Under the pieces are notes generated by a model. It searched no databases and was not told the DNA's origin. It worked only from the letters and a program-made list of their open reading frames with translations. Position numbers and translations under genes: made by a program. From positions 16,923,498-16,987,497 of the forward strand of contig JASXTE010000017.1 in NCBI GenBank assembly GCA_030280995.1: DNA of 64,000 nucleotides. The letters are read 5' to 3'. Positions 11,221 to 24,296 of this stretch are shown piece by piece. The number at the start of each line of letters is the position of its first letter. Position 1 is the stretch's first letter. The DNA comes from Hemileia vastatrix. Lineage: Eukaryota; Basidiomycota; Pucciniomycetes; Pucciniales; Zaghouaniaceae.

Positions 11221-11775
11221 AAGTCCGGACAAGCTCCTTACAAACTCTGGCAATCTCCAGACAAGCTCTGGGATGCTCTGGCTGGGAAAAGGGAAGCATG
11301 TGACATACTATGCATATAAAGCCTGTAGACTCAAAATTAGAAAATCATCAGATAGATCAGACAACTTAACCATTAACAACATCATTCAACAATTAACTTA
11401 ACAAAAATCATTATTATTTTACATAGAAAATTATAAATTGTAATACCCTTATAAATATAACACTTTTACATAAAATATTATAAATTTCACTCAACAACTC
11501 ATTAATATATACATATAGGGTACCATTATAAATTTCTCAATTTGAGGGACTTGATTTTAAAAACTATTTCCAATAAAAATAAAATCTTTTTAAAAACATA
11601 ACATTCAGCCATTCAAATAACTTTTCTGAATACAGCTTCACTGTTGTATTTATTTCCCTCATTTCAAAGAACACAGATTCTACATCTTAATTCCATTAAT
11701 ATCAAATAGATTTTTGGTCATTTGATATCAATTAGATTTTTTAGCTTAGTTAATTGTGAAATCTTTATTAACTTG
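11221..11775. other. Possible LTR promoter remnant
   Basis: More GC-balanced than its surroundings, with repeated CTCCAGACAAGCTC-like words and a TATA-like GCATATAAAGCC near 11311 followed by an A/C-rich stretch. This resembles the U3-R part of a retroelement LTR, but no second copy or clean ends are visible here. Confidence 0.3.
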
Positions 11776-11860
11776 AAGGGACAGGGTTTTCTTCCATTTA
11801 TCCAACTCCCTTGGACTCTGCTTACAGAAAGGTGACTGTAAGAGTCTTTCTACATCAGCT
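11776..11860 (+). repeat. Diverged copy of the 5449-5530 LTR end
   Basis: GAAGGGACAGGG, then TCCAACTCCCTTGGA and TCTTTCTACA, match the ends of the repeats at 4335-4425 and 5449-5530. It indicates a third, older insertion of the same family. Confidence 0.6.
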
Positions 11861-12339
11861 TCTTTGACAATACCTGATCCAATTTAACCTCCCCATTTGA
11901 AGTATTAGCTGTGGGTTTGGTGAGGGTAACCCTTGAGGAACAAGCTTTGGATAGTTTTTCAATTTTTATTCAAGGTTTGGTAGGCAATTTTGCATTAATT
12001 TATGCCTCCTAAAAGAAAGATCAGTTAGCTATTAAAGCTAATACAGATTTTAAAATTTTAAATCACTTGCTTTGAGCTCAGGATCTGCTTTGATAAATAA
12101 CTTAGGCTTGGTGGGCTCAACTACTTCTACCGCCTCATCATATTCATCTTTGACCACTAGTCGACAACATTTCATGGTAGGAGCCACCTACACTACCAGG
12201 TCCAACCCATACTTGACCAATTTGTTGACCTCTTCATCTGGAGCTACTTGTCCCTTCCCTTGCTTTAGACTGGCTACCCAACCAGAGATCTCCTTCCTCT
12301 CCTCCTGATCCAATAAATCCCCAGCACCATCTACCATAA
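11861..12339. other. Downstream part of the broken cysteine-rich ORF region
   Basis: The minus strand has coding-like pieces (for example an acidic stretch around 12290-12180) with stops in every frame. The plus-strand frame at 12072-12308 starts with TTG and shows no family features. No confident gene. Confidence 0.35.
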
Positions 12340-12638
12340 AATTATTTTCAATGGGTACCAACCAAATATCCTTGAAAATTACCTTATCTTTGGAAATTCA
12401 CTAAAATTTGGTTGTCAAGTATTTAATGAAGGACTGGGTTCTTTTCCAGAGTGTCACATGTTACTTGATGCCATTTACAAAACTCAAATCTGGTGAGGGC
12501 CTTGATACATGGTGTATATATACCTAAACAATCCATAGCAATGCAGGAGTAGCATGCTATTTTGAATTGGCGCATGGGAATACCACCATCAGCTCAGTAA
12601 TGGGGAGGAGTATGGGTGGGGTCAATTTTATCAGTCAT
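12340..12638 (-). pseudogene. Broken cysteine-rich protein, distant relative of the paired-cluster genes
   Basis: From an ATG at 12638 the minus frame reads about 70 residues with one TGA near the start. It contains ACYSC, TPC and FCKWHQVTC. The spacing resembles two C-x2-C-x5-7-C clusters in which one cysteine has become phenylalanine. This is like the paired clusters at 61550-61745 and 63030-63155, but similarity is limited to the cysteine pattern. Further stops follow downstream. The paralogy is an inference. Confidence 0.45.
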
Positions 12639-12639
12639 A

Positions 12640-13528
12640 GTAAAAAATTAAATTAAAATTCTATTTACAAATACTCTAATAAAGATTTCAAGAAGGAATA
12701 AATGAAGAGTTCTCAAACTCAACAGAGCTTGTGTTTTATACCCAGGCATCTGTCATGCACCACATGACACTCAAAGAAAAGGTTAATCTTTTAATCCATA
12801 TATCAATACACAAATCCATACTCAAAACACAGAAAGCAACACCTACCTAGCAACCGCTTTTCTCCTTTGCTGTCTCTATTCAAACACACTAGCAACTGCA
12901 CTATCTAAACCTTAAATCTAAATTAGTCAATCATATTCTTATAATTTTCAACTTTAAATGAATTCACAGTGTATTAGGCTTGGATCAATAGTATAGTTTT
13001 AATGTTGGGTTATTGTGTGATTATATAGAAATTAAAGGTCTGTGAGTAAGAATAGGAGTAAGGTTTAAGGATATGTGGGTTATATTGGAGGGTCAAAGAT
13101 ACATTAAGGGCAGTTTAGTAAAGGGATCAATGCAAGGTGGAGTTGTATATATATTTGGGGGGATTTGGTTTGACATTCCTTAGAATTAAATTATAATATT
13201 GTTGTGATAATAGTTAAAATTTATATCAAGCTATTATTGTTTCCTACCTTTCTTAATAATCAATTTCTGTTCAAACTTCTAAAACTCCTAAATCCCTTTT
13301 GATTATTAAGTTGCAACCCTTTGTAAGATTCCTTGAATTTTAGTGTTACTCCGCCATACATTATTATTCACCTTAAACTTGCCTCAAAGCAGATAAATTA
13401 TCTTTGACATATCTTCAAATCACTTCCTCAAAGTAATTGTCTGTACTTAAAAGTAATTTTCAATAATTCTTACCAATCTGAATTACTCAGGATCACCCTT
13501 GACCTTGTGCATAGGCCATCCAGTGACA
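12640..13528. repeat. LTR-like sequence truncating element B
   Basis: At 13528/13529 the sequence of gypsy element B stops matching its relative A. The left side ends CCAGTGACA, i.e. TGTCACTGG on the minus strand, a plausible LTR terminus, and CAAAC follows. A TATA-like tract lies near 13147. The other boundary and a matching TSD were not found, so whether this is a solo LTR or part of a longer element is open. Confidence 0.4.
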
Positions 13529-13607
13529 CAAACTAATTTTCATTTCATGATCCTTCACAAGGCCAAGTTCATTGGTCCCATGTGCAAAAGCCATTATAAA
13601 TCCTTAA

Positions 13608-14150
13608 TTAAGTCAAAATACTTTTCTTCTCAGCTTCACTTATCTGAGTACCAAATGATGATTTTAAAATTTCTGTTTCCGGAAGTTTCATCTCACTGGT
13701 TTCTCTTCCTATGCAAGGAATATCTATTACTGACTCAATGTTCAAGACTGTGTTAAAAGAATTTATTTTAAATATACTTTTACCATTCATTCCAATTGTA
13801 AAACTATTATTAGCAGAGTCCAATTTTACACCAAATTTTGTCAGAATGTCATTACCAACAATAAAACAGCTACTAAAATTAGTATTATCCACTACTACAA
13901 AGTCACAAGTTACCCTAACATAACCCTGTTTAAGTTGAAAGAAAACAGAAGCTTTGTATCTACCATTGGGTTGTAGTACTGATCCAAACCCTCTCCAATT
14001 TTTACTCTGAAGGGATTCAAGCTTTAACTTATAATCATTTCTGATTTTCTGTAATGTACATGTGGAATAAGAAGAACCAGAAGATCCTATATCCAATACT
14101 ATATTTACAGCTTCTCCATAAATTATTTCTGGAAGCATGATAGGAGTCAT
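13608..14150 (-). pseudogene. Element B protease region
   Basis: A 180-codon frame homologous to 21500-21999 of element A. The aspartic protease motif reads IVLDIGSSGSS where A has LDTGGAAS, so the usual D-T/S-G triplet is altered to D-I-G. Downstream it matches A through FAHGTNELGLVKD before the LTR-like junction at 13528. Retropepsins cut the polyprotein; this copy is probably inactive. Confidence 0.8.
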
Positions 14151-15898
14151 TCTTAAGTTATCAGCTTCTATATCCTAAATGTTCTCAGAATCTTCAAAGC
14201 TCATTAATGATACATTAGAGTCCATACTTAATATTGGATTTTCAAAGATCAACAAATCATTTTCCAAAATACAGACCTCATTTTCATCACTATATGAGAT
14301 ATTACTTTCAAAATCACTTGAATCTTTACTTTTTTCTGTCTCATGTTCAGATTCTTGCTGATTTTCAACAATATTTATATTTTCTCACACTTGTTAGCTT
14401 CAACCCAAGGCTTATTAAATTTATAACAAGTATTTGTCCTATAATTCTTAGGTACTATAGGTGAAATAGGTTTTTTCTACTATTCATGGAGTGGTTTTGA
14501 ATTCTGTATTTTTACAGTTTCATTATTTTGTTTATAAGTGGTTTACCTTGCTTCATACTTATGGTTTAATAATATTTCATTACAAATCTTAATAAATTCA
14601 GAGTACTTATGTACCATTATTGTTCTAGCTGCAACAATGTCTCTGAAAGATATAGGTAATTTATATATTATTTTATCTTTCCATAAGTTAAAATTTATAT
14701 TTGGTTCAATGGCTTTCAATATTTTATTTAAATTCATTAAAATTACCATAGGTTTGTCACTATTCAATGGATTATACATTTTTTTCTCATATAATCTTTG
14801 CTGAGTTAGTCTAAATCTAGAACCTCCAAATTGTTTTTCAATTAGTTGTTTTCACTCAGCCCAGGAGTAATCTTTACCCTTACATAATACAGCTTCAAAC
14901 CATAATAAAGCAAAATCCTTAATAAATGAGATTAGCTTTGATGTTATATCTTCATCTGGTAACTTATATGAGACTTTCAAATTATCAATTCTTTAAATAA
15001 AATGTTGCCAATTAAAGCTGGCTTCCCCATCATAAGATGGGTACTGATCAATTTTTGGCCAATTCTTCTGATTGGATTTTATCTTACTAACCCTTGGAAA
15101 ATTCAAAACTCATTTACTTTAGATAAATAGTCTTGTATTTACTCTTGTACTGACTTGTGAATTACATTTGTTCTTTCAGACTTGAAACTTCCACCAAATG
15201 TTTTTGTTTTTGGTTGCAATGGGAATAATTGAGATTCATTTTTGAAAATGACAGGATTCTTATCATACTGTGTGTAATTTTGATTATCCTTGTTCATTAT
15301 TACGTTAGCAGTTTCAACCTCAACCTTAGTTAATCTTTATAACAAACCAGAAACAGCTTGATTTTTTTTTTTGCAAAAGATAACTTTTTTCTTGATTCGT
15401 ATTTTCATAACTGTGTTTCATACAATTTTTCTAGCCCACTGGATTTTTTTGAAAGTTCACTATGTTTATTAATTAACAAATCATATTTAAGATTTAGAGA
15501 CAAGTTTTCTTTCTCTAATTCTTTATTTCTTGTTGCTAGTTGAGAAATGTTCAATGTTAAGGAAAAAATTGTTTCACTTGTGAGCTTAATTGCTTGTTCC
15601 TCCCACTCAGTCATTCTACTCCATAATGCTGAAACAATTGTATGAAAAATTGTATTTTTATTATAATACTCAACATCTTCCTTTTCACATTCTTCATTAT
15701 TTAGTGAAGCTCTCAACTCACTGATATGCAGTGGAATATGAGGGTTAGCTGTATTATTATCATAAATATTACTATTGTTATGGACAAATGATAAATCAGA
15801 TGTATCTATATCAAAGCCCAATTGTCTCAGGTCCTCCTCAATAATCTGAACAGATTTCAAATAAATAAAATTACCTGAATTGTAATAATCAGTATTAT
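14151..15898 (-). pseudogene. Element B gag, C-terminal two thirds
   Basis: Decayed gag matching A. It includes a coiled-coil part (15405-15860, TRNKELEKENLSL), a capsid-like part (14543-14900, LNKILKAIEPNINFNLWKD) and a zinc-knuckle remnant near 14390 in which the second Cys is Phe (CYKFNKPW). Several frame changes and stops. The frame continues, across element A, from 26770-27330. Confidence 0.8.
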
Positions 15899-17069
15899 TG
15901 TCAGTGTATCTAGTATATAAGTATGATTTTAATAGTATTTATTAATTTTCCTACTATTTATTGATAAATGATTTAGTGGTTAAACCTCAGGGGGAGACTA
16001 ATAGAATAGTTATACTCAAATAAAACTCACAATACTTGGATTTAAATGCATGCTAGTGGTGGAAAATAGATAAATAGAATATAGTTATAGCTTATATAAA
16101 GATAATATCAATTTATAAAGGCTTTATAATATATTTCTGAATGATAATAATTGTGTTATAATGTTTATTTGAATTGTAGTAAGTAAGTGATGTATAATAA
16201 CCGTCAAAATCCTCCCTTATACCAAAATCCACTGGAGTGCACAGACCTTCAATCCAGATGATGTCACTGCTATCCCCGGCAATTACAGCACTATGAGGGC
16301 CCCACCTCCCCATGGCGTCCACTTCAAGCAGATACAACACACAGACCTCCAGTAAGGACCCTCCATCACAATTAATGATAACACAGACCCATACCATAAA
16401 TAGAAAATCCAGATAAAAGCGGATACCATAAAGAAACAAGTAAATTAACTCATCCAAAGAGAATATAATGAAACTCAAAGAATATAAAGGAAACAAATGA
16501 AGTGTCCAAGCCCCTAATAAAATCCCCAAGAATCCATATTAACCCAGCAATGACCTCCCAACCCACAAATCCGTGAATATCCATCCAAGGAAGCAGATTG
16601 AGTTGTCCAAACTGAGTGTATGCGCCTGAAATAAATGTTTATGCTTCTGTAGGTGTTGTGAGTCCACTGGATACATCCATATGACCTAAAATAAGCAGGA
16701 AAACAAAGGTTATAGGCTATTAAGGGGCTAAAAACCACTTATACACCTAAATATACATAATATACTGCATATTTCACTGAATATGAGATTTATGTATACA
16801 TATAAGCTTATGTATGTCAATAATTACTTCATATCACTTAAGATAAGTATATTATGACTCCATTAACACGTTAATAAGTATTATTAGGCTATGGATAAGC
16901 TATTTAAACTACTATAATTTATATAATAGAGTAATAATTGTATATATATGTAATATAATCATATATATTATTGTTTTAACCATATTTTAAAGATATAAGC
17001 TTAATGTACTTAAGGTTATCTTATTTTAAGTATAAGAAATACTCAGTCCTAGGGATATCTAGGCTGACA
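15899..17069 (-). repeat. 3' LTR of element A
   Basis: 1171 bp. Ends are TGTCAGCCTAGATATCCC on the minus strand (at 17069) and ACACTGACA (at 15899). It matches 24799-26759 and 27842-29017. Small frames inside (16113-16738) recur in the other LTR copies and are not genes. Confidence 0.92.
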
Positions 17070-17181
17070 CTCCCTCAACCAAAAAAAACAATAAAAAAAT
17101 GTTAAGACATTTTAATTAAAAGTTAGGAGTGAATAGAAAAATTTATAAATTTTCAATAATACATATACTGAATAAACAGTA

Positions 17182-17660
17182 TTATTTTGATTTAAATTTT
17201 TTCAAGAGATTTTTAAGATCAGATATTTCATTTTCTGGAATCCACTGGTCATATTCACTTGATTTATTTTTAAATCTTAATAGATACTCAACTCCCTTTT
17301 CTTTAGTAAGGTGTCTCTTTTTAAGTATCTTTTCAATTTCTTCCTTTTCAACTATTTCTTCAGGTTGCTGTTTATGCCTTCCTGATCTTCTTGGAAATAG
17401 AGCAGTATTATTAGAATGGTAGTGTTTTATAAGAGAAATAGGAAATACTGGATGCTTTCTATCATATGGTGCATATAGAATAACCTCAACAGCATTGTTA
17501 CCAACCATCTTTTTAACTACAAATGGTCAAATGAATGGATCCTTCAATTTAACATTATCGTTTAAATTGAAATGTAGTGTAGAAATAAGGACTTCATCAC
17601 CCTCTTTGAACATTTTTTCATTATGGGCTTTATCCCATCTTTTCTTCTCATACTCAAATT
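17182..17660 (-). pseudogene. Element A integrase tail and chromodomain
   Basis: The minus frame reads an integrase C-terminal part (EVLISTLHFNLND, VEVILYAPYDRKHPVFP) and a chromodomain-like end with EEIEKILKKRHL, YLLRFKNKSSEYDQW and IPENEI. It is a divergent chromodomain with the W-x-P-E signature. A frame change near 17660-17690 separates it from the integrase core. It ends about 110 bp before the 3' LTR. Confidence 0.8.
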
Positions 17661-17666
17661 CCTTAT

Positions 17667-19923
17667 TTATACATTCTTGAGCATGTTTTCTGCATAATTC
17701 TTGCATCTGAAGAAAGATTTAGTACCTGGATGTATATCCAGTCTAGATAATTTATTAAGAGTTTTAGCTGGGGTACTAGGTACATAACCCAACCATAACT
17801 CAAATGGCTTTTTGCCAGTGACAGAATGTACTGTACTATTGTATGCAAATTCTAAACCTGGGATAAGTGTTACCCAATCATGAGTGAATTTGTCATTGTC
17901 TTTAAAGTTAAGACCACAAGCACAATATCTTCTTATCATATCTTCTAAAGTTTGTATCATTCTTTCTGCTAGCCCATCAGTTTGTGGATGGTTTGCTGTA
18001 GAAAGTTTTAATTGACACCCTGAAACATCCATAAGTGATGTCCAGAACTCAGAAGTAAATTTAGGATCTCTGTCAGAAACTATTGCTTTGGGGAAACCTG
18101 CTATATTTAACATTTTTGTCCACCATAAAAATGCTAAGCTCTTTGCAGAAACCTCTTTGTGGGTAGGAATAAATTTACACATCTTTGTAAATCTATCTAC
18201 AATTACCCAGCAGGAGTTATAACTCTTATGCCCTGCTATTGGCAAACCTGTTACAAAGTCCATGTTAATTATTTCCCATAGAGCTTTTAGTTGCTCAATT
18301 TGTTGTAATAAACCAGCTCTTGTGCCTGTTAATCTTTTAGATTTTTGACAAGAGTCACATGTCTCAACATATTTCTGAACATCCTCAGACATGTTAATCC
18401 ACCAAGCTGTGTTTTTTACTTTGGTTAATGTTTTACGGTAGTCAAAATGACCTGCTAATATATCATCATGACATATACTTAACATTAACTCATTCATTGA
18501 AGGGAAAATTAGAATTAAATTACTTAATTTTTTCCTGAAATATATAAAACCATCCTCAATGGAAAATTTTCCTTTTTCTAATGCCTCTTTATACTTATTT
18601 GGTAATATTTTTATTAAAACATTCATTGAAGCATAAGATGGATCATTTAATATTGTAGTGAGTTTACTAAAGCCAGGATCTGAAGCATACATATCAAGAA
18701 TTGATTGCATAAATTCATCCTCAAGATCTACAATATAAATGCCATAAATGTTAATAATCTCTGTTTCAGGAACATAAGCAGGATTATCATCATTATTAGG
18801 CAGAGCTACTCTAGATAACAGATCTACATTAGAGTGTAAGGTTCCTGCTCTATGTGTAATAGTCATCCATCCTCTGTATTCTTGTACAGCTAATTGCCAT
18901 CTAAAAATGTGTCTATTAGGAGTTTTCATGTTTAAGAGTGACTTTACTGCACTACAGTCAGTTATTAACTCAAATTTTTGGTCTTCAAGGTAATAATGTA
19001 GCTTCTCAAGAGCCCATACTACTTCCAAACATTCAAGTTGAGTAGCACCATATTTCAATTCACTACTTCTTAGAGTACGTGAAATATAACAAATTACTAC
19101 TTCTGACATTTTTCCTTCAATAAGTTGTTTTTGATGCAAAGCAGCACCCAGACCAATAAAACTTGCATCTGTATATAATACAAAAGGCAATTGGAAATCT
19201 GGTAATCCCAAGATAGGAGCTGTCATCAAAAATTCTTTAAACTTATCAAAAGCCTGTTGTCTTTCATTATTCCAAATGAAAGCTTCTGATTTCTTTATCA
19301 GTGTGGTCAATGGTGCAGCAATTAACTAGTAGTTTTTTATATATTGTCTATAATAACCACACATACCAAGAAAAGATTGTACATCCTTTACATTTTGAGG
19401 AATGCCAATATTCTTTATTGCAGCCACCTTATTTTGGTCTACACATATTTGTAAGCCAGATACAATATGACCAAGCACTTTTAAAGATTCAAACCCAAAT
19501 TTACATTTTTTCAATTCAAGGGTCATTTTTATTTCATCCATTTTCTGAAATACCATCTTTAAATGGATTAAGTATTCATCATATGTCTTAGAGAACACTA
19601 TGATATCATAAATGTATACCATTAGCCATCCCTCAATCATTTCATTATGGAATGTTATATCCATTAACTTCTGAAATACTGATGAAGCATTTTTTAGTCC
19701 AAATGGCATCCTGACATATTTATAAAATCCCATGCATGTTGTTATCAACAAAAAGTTCTGTGAATTCTTTTCAACAGGAATTCAATGGTACCCTTTATTT
19801 CAATCTAAGCAACTTATATACTTAGCACCTTTAAGGGTAGCATGTATAGAGGCAATCCTTGGCAAGGGTTAAATATCATCTACTGTAAATGTATTTAATG
19901 CTCTATAATCACCGCACAGTCTT
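17667..19923 (-). pseudogene. Element A RT (C-terminal half), RNase H and integrase core
   Basis: RT palm pieces FGLKNASSVFQKLMD and LMVYIYDIIVFSK, RNase H (YTDASFIGLGAAL, ITDCSAVKSLL, THRAGTLHSNVD), the integrase zinc-binding part (CHDDILAGH, CDSCQKSK), and a core with NMDFVTGLP, VSDRDPKF and the DGLAERMIQTLE glutamate. The RT catalytic box reads YIYD where functional RTs have YxDD: an aspartate is replaced by tyrosine. In-frame stops lie near 19325 and in 19750-19920. The RT N-terminal part is on the far side of the solo LTR at 19924-21183. Confidence 0.9.
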
Positions 19924-21183
19924 TATCGGCCGGTCATCTAGAAGAAGGTGGGAGAAGGAGGAAAGGAATAGAAAAAATAATAAAATAGATTTTTATAAAA
20001 ATTGGTAGCTTAAGAAAGTAAGAGAGAAAATTTAAAGAAATGCTACAATGATATTTGAGCAGTGACAAAACAGTGAGGTTCAATTTATAATATTTAAATC
20101 TTGTAAGTTATATAGCAGTGCGCGGTTCTCAGTTATGATTATTAATAGACTTAAAGCAACCTTAGATAATTGATTTACTTTTAAATATAGACTTATAATT
20201 CTAATAAAAAATAAAATAAACATAATATATTTAAAATTGTATTTGAATTTAGTGTATAATAAGTGATAGAGCTACAGGTGGTTTCCCAAGGCCCTTATAT
20301 AGGCAAGGGGCCCTCTGAAGCGCCACAAGAAATTATATTCTATAAAAGATAAGATAAAAAATAATTAATTGTTAAAATTAAGGGTACCAAATATGTAAGG
20401 GAAAAATATAAAACAATTAATTAAAAAATAAGTAAGAGCCCAAAAAATCCACCACTTTAACCCCAAACAAATCTTTAAAATAAGTGAGTAATTAAATAAG
20501 ATTGAAACACTTGAAGTATCAACTAATTCAATTTAAAACACGTTTGATAATATCCCATTTTAAGTGAAACATAAAAATTAAACTATTTTAATAAAATAAT
20601 TAGTGTAATTAATTAATTAAGTCTGGAACATAAGATATTAATTAATATAACCTATTTTATTAGTGTAAGAATTAAATTAGGTTAAAACAATTTATTAATT
20701 TAATATTATTACTAAATTTTAGAATACAACATTGATAATTAATTAAATAAAATGTTTTAACTAATTTAATACCTTAATGACATAATTGTGAGTCAAAAAA
20801 GCGCTCAATATTCATAATTCATATGATATAAAAGTTTTATTTTAATACTTTAATTTAATTATATTATAAGTTAATATTTTGATTTTTTAACTATAATATA
20901 TTTAATAAATTAATTAATAATTTATAAGTATTAAATACATGAAAAATGCGCCAACATTTTATAGAATATAAAATAATATATCAGTTTTAATTGTATCTAT
21001 AATTTATTTAATAATAAATTTAATATAACCCTTATTTTAGTTATATTATAATACAATTGTTATATAATTTTATTATGCAATATAATATTAATTTATATAC
21101 ATAAAATGCATAATTTTCGCCCTCATTAAGCTCCAATAGATTAACATACAATTTACTGGGCTCCTGGTATAGCCTGGCTGACA
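19924..21183 (-). mobile_element. Solo LTR inserted in the RT of element A
   Basis: 1260 bp, flanked by GTCTT on both sides (19919-19923 and 21184-21188). The minus strand starts TGTCAGCCAGGCTATACC and ends GGCCGATA, so the canonical final CA is TA here. The RT frame stops at this point and resumes past it. Related to the solo LTR at 24811-25616 (shared ...AGGCTA....CCCAGTAAA and TCTAGAAGA). Confidence 0.9.
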
Positions 21184-21999
21184 GTCTTGCTTTATCTTGT
21201 TCAAAAGAAATTAGCACTGGTGATATTACACAATATTTTGGTGTAGTTTCAACCTTTTCAAGAATTTTCATTTTTAATAACATTTTAATATTATCCTCCA
21301 TGTCTTTCCTCTTCATTGGTGAAGCAGGGTATGGTTTCTTTTTAAGACTAGCAGGAATATTATCCATATCACAGATTAAACTTATTTTCATCTCATTATC
21401 TTTTACAAGGCCAAGTTCATTTGTACCATGTGCAAAATCCATTGGAAATGCTTTAATTAAGTCCAAAATATTGTTTTTCTCAGCTTCATTTATCTGAGTG
21501 CCAAATGATGCTTTTGAAATTTCTGTTTCCAGAAGTTCCATTTCATTGGATTCTCTTCCTTTGCAGGGAATATTTGTTACTGACTCAATGTGTAAGACTG
21601 TGTTAAAAGAATTTATTATAAATTTCCTTTTACCTTTCATGCCAATTGTAAAACTGTTATTAGAAGGGTCTAATTTCACACCAAACTTAGTCAGAATATC
21701 ATTTCCAATGATAAAAGAGTTACTACAGTTAGTATTATCAATTACTACAAAGTCACAAGTTACTCTTACATAACCATGTTGATGTTTAAAGAAAACAGCA
21801 GTTTTGTATCTACCAATGGGATGTAGTACTGATCCAAAACCTCTCCAATTTCTATTTGAAGGGGTTCAAGCTTAGACTTATATTCACTATCAATTTTTTG
21901 CAATGTATTAGTAGAAACAACAGAAGCAGCTCCTCCTGTGTCCAATACTATATTAAACTTTTCACCAGAAATGATAGCTGGAACCGTGATAGGTGACAT
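21184..21999 (-). pseudogene. Element A protease and RT N-terminus
   Basis: The protease has the intact IVLDTGGAAS motif near 21950. Then a linker (FAHGTNELGLVKDNEMK) leads into the RT N-terminal segment (SLKKKPYPASPMKRKDMED, SPVLISFEQDKAR). One frame change lies near 21680-21770. The RT is cut by the solo LTR at 21183. Protease and RT belong to one polyprotein in related elements. Confidence 0.85.
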
Positions 22000-22023
22000 T
22001 CTTAATTTATCAGCTTGTATATC

Positions 22024-24296
22024 TTAAATGATTTCAGCATCCTCAAAATTCATTAAAGATTCATTTGAGTCCATATTTAATATTGGATTGTCAAAGATGG
22101 ACAAATCATATTCCAACATACAGACTTCATTTTCATCACTATATGAGATATTGCTGTCATAATCACTTGATTCTTTACTTTTTCCAGTTTCAGTTTCAGA
22201 TTCGCGTTGATTTTCAACAATATTTATATTCTTCTCACATTTGTTACCTTTAACCCAAGGTTTGTTACACTTATAACAAGTATTTGTCTCATACTTTTTT
22301 GGTACTACAGGTGCAGTAGGTTTTTTCTGCTTCTCCTGAAGTGTTTTTGAATTCTGATTTTTCACAGGTTCAACATTTTTTATAAGTGGTATACCTTGCT
22401 TCATACTTATGGTTTAATAATATTTCATTGCAAATATTAATAAAGTCAGAATATTAAGTAACATTAACTGTTCTAGCTACAACAATGTCTCTGACAGATA
22501 TAGGTAATTTATATATTATCTTATCTTTCCATAAGTTAAAATCTATGACAGGCTCAATGGCTTTTAATATTTTATTTAAATTCATTAAAAATACCATAGG
22601 TTTGTCACCATTCAACAGATTATACCTAGTTTTCTTATAAAGTCTCTGCTGAGTGAGCCTAAATTTAGAACCTCCAAATTGTTTTTCAATTAGTTGTTTC
22701 CATTCAGACCAAGAGTAATCTTTACCCTCATTCAAAACAGCTTCAAACCATAATAAAGCAACATCCTTAAATAAAGAGATCAATTTTGATGTTACTTCTT
22801 CATCTGGTAACTTATATGAGAATTTCAAATTGTCAATTCTTTGGATAAAATGTTGCTAATCAGAGCTGGCTTCCCCATCATAAGTTGGGTACTGATCTAT
22901 CTTAGGCCAGTTCTTATGATTGGATTTTATTTCACTAATCTTAGGTAAATTCAACAACTCATTTACTCTTGATAAATGGTCTTGTATTTCCTCCTGTATA
23001 GATTTGTGACTTACATTTTCAGATTTGACACTACCACCAGATGGTTTTAGTTGTGGTGGTATAGGGAAGAATGAGATTCACTTTTACCAATGAAAGGATT
23101 ATTATTATACTTAGTATACTTATGATTATCCTGGTTCATTAGTAGATTGGAAGTTTCAATCTCAAATTTAGTAAATCTTTGTAGTAGCTCAGAGACACTT
23201 TGATTTGTCTGGGTAAAAGATAACTTAGTTCTTGATTCAGTGTTCAATAAATGTGTTTCATAAAATTTTTCCAACTCACAGAATTTGTTTGAAAGTTCAT
23301 TATATTTATTACTCAATGAATCATATTTAAGAGTTAGAGAAAAATGTTCATTCTCTAATTCTTTATTACGTGTTGCCAGTTTAGAAATATTTAATTTTAA
23401 GGATGAAATTGTATCACTTGTGAGCTTAACTGTCTGTTCCTCACCATCAGTCATTCTATTCCACAATTCTAAAACAATTCTATGGACAGTTGGATTATTG
23501 TTAAAATACTCCAAGTTTTCCTTCTCAATTCCCTCACTCTCTTGTGAACTTCTCATCTCACTAGTAAGTGGTGGCAACTGAGGATTAACTGTATTATAAA
23601 TACTACTGTTGTTATTTACAAAAGACAAGTCAGGTGTATCTACATTAAAACCTAATTTTCTTAAGTCCTCCTCTATTTTCTGCACAGATTTGACATCAAT
23701 AATATTACCTACATTGTAATTATCAGTATTGTGTTCAATCTGAGAGGGTAATCTACTTACCACGGGATTAGTGTGAGCCCTAATTTTTGGCGCCTTTGTT
23801 TTCCCTTGTAGGGGTGAGCTGAGGAAGTCTGATGAAGAGGAGGATCCTTGTTGCAGTTGTGACTGGACCATTGTTGACGGAACCAATCCCACTTCCATTT
23901 TTCTACCAGCATTTTCTCCTGGGAGTGATGTTACCCTCCTGGGGTAGGGGTTTTCTGACTTGGCTGGACTCCCTTTAGCTCTTCCAATGATTGGTTCATC
24001 TGCTGAAATTCTACCCTGCAATTGTTCTGTAATTGCTCTACCTCTTTCAGCATGAGAGACTTTGATTCCTCCAACTTCAGGAAATGTTTTGCAAGATTGG
24101 AAAGTTGATCCTGCAGAGGAGATGTCTTTTTTATTGTAATCTTTTTAAGAGGGTGTCTTTTTCCTCTATGCTCATTTGCTCTGCCTGGGGGTGTGACTGA
24201 CCCTCCATGGTTATTTCCTGGAGCAATGTTTTTGTTAGCTTTAGACCTGGTATTATAAGCAGGCTTTTCACTTACATTATCCTGGGGAGCACTCAT
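22024..24296 (-). pseudogene. Element A gag
   Basis: Starts MSAPQDNVSEKPAYNTRS at an ATG (24296). Then a basic linker, a coiled coil (LEESKSLMLKEVEQLQNN; another at 23290-23480), a capsid-like region (22454-22990, WKQLIEKQFGGSKFR), and a knuckle-like CYKCNKPWVKGNKC near 22240 in which the usual histidine position (GHKC) is Asn. At least three frame changes break it. Gag forms the virus-like particle that packages the element's RNA. Confidence 0.85.

Noticed and set aside
12072..12308. 78-codon plus-strand Ser/Thr-rich frame
   Set aside because: Non-ATG start, and the minus strand of the region carries the more coding-like, cysteine-rich sequence.
13499..14464. Several plus-strand frames opposite element B
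   Set aside because: Shadows of the minus-strand gag-protease sequence.
16113..16738. Hydrophobic minus-strand frames with a recurring LFPLY..SFIIFSLDEL sequence (also 25993-26279 and 28250-28465)
   Set aside because: They recur because they lie in the three LTR copies of elements A and B.
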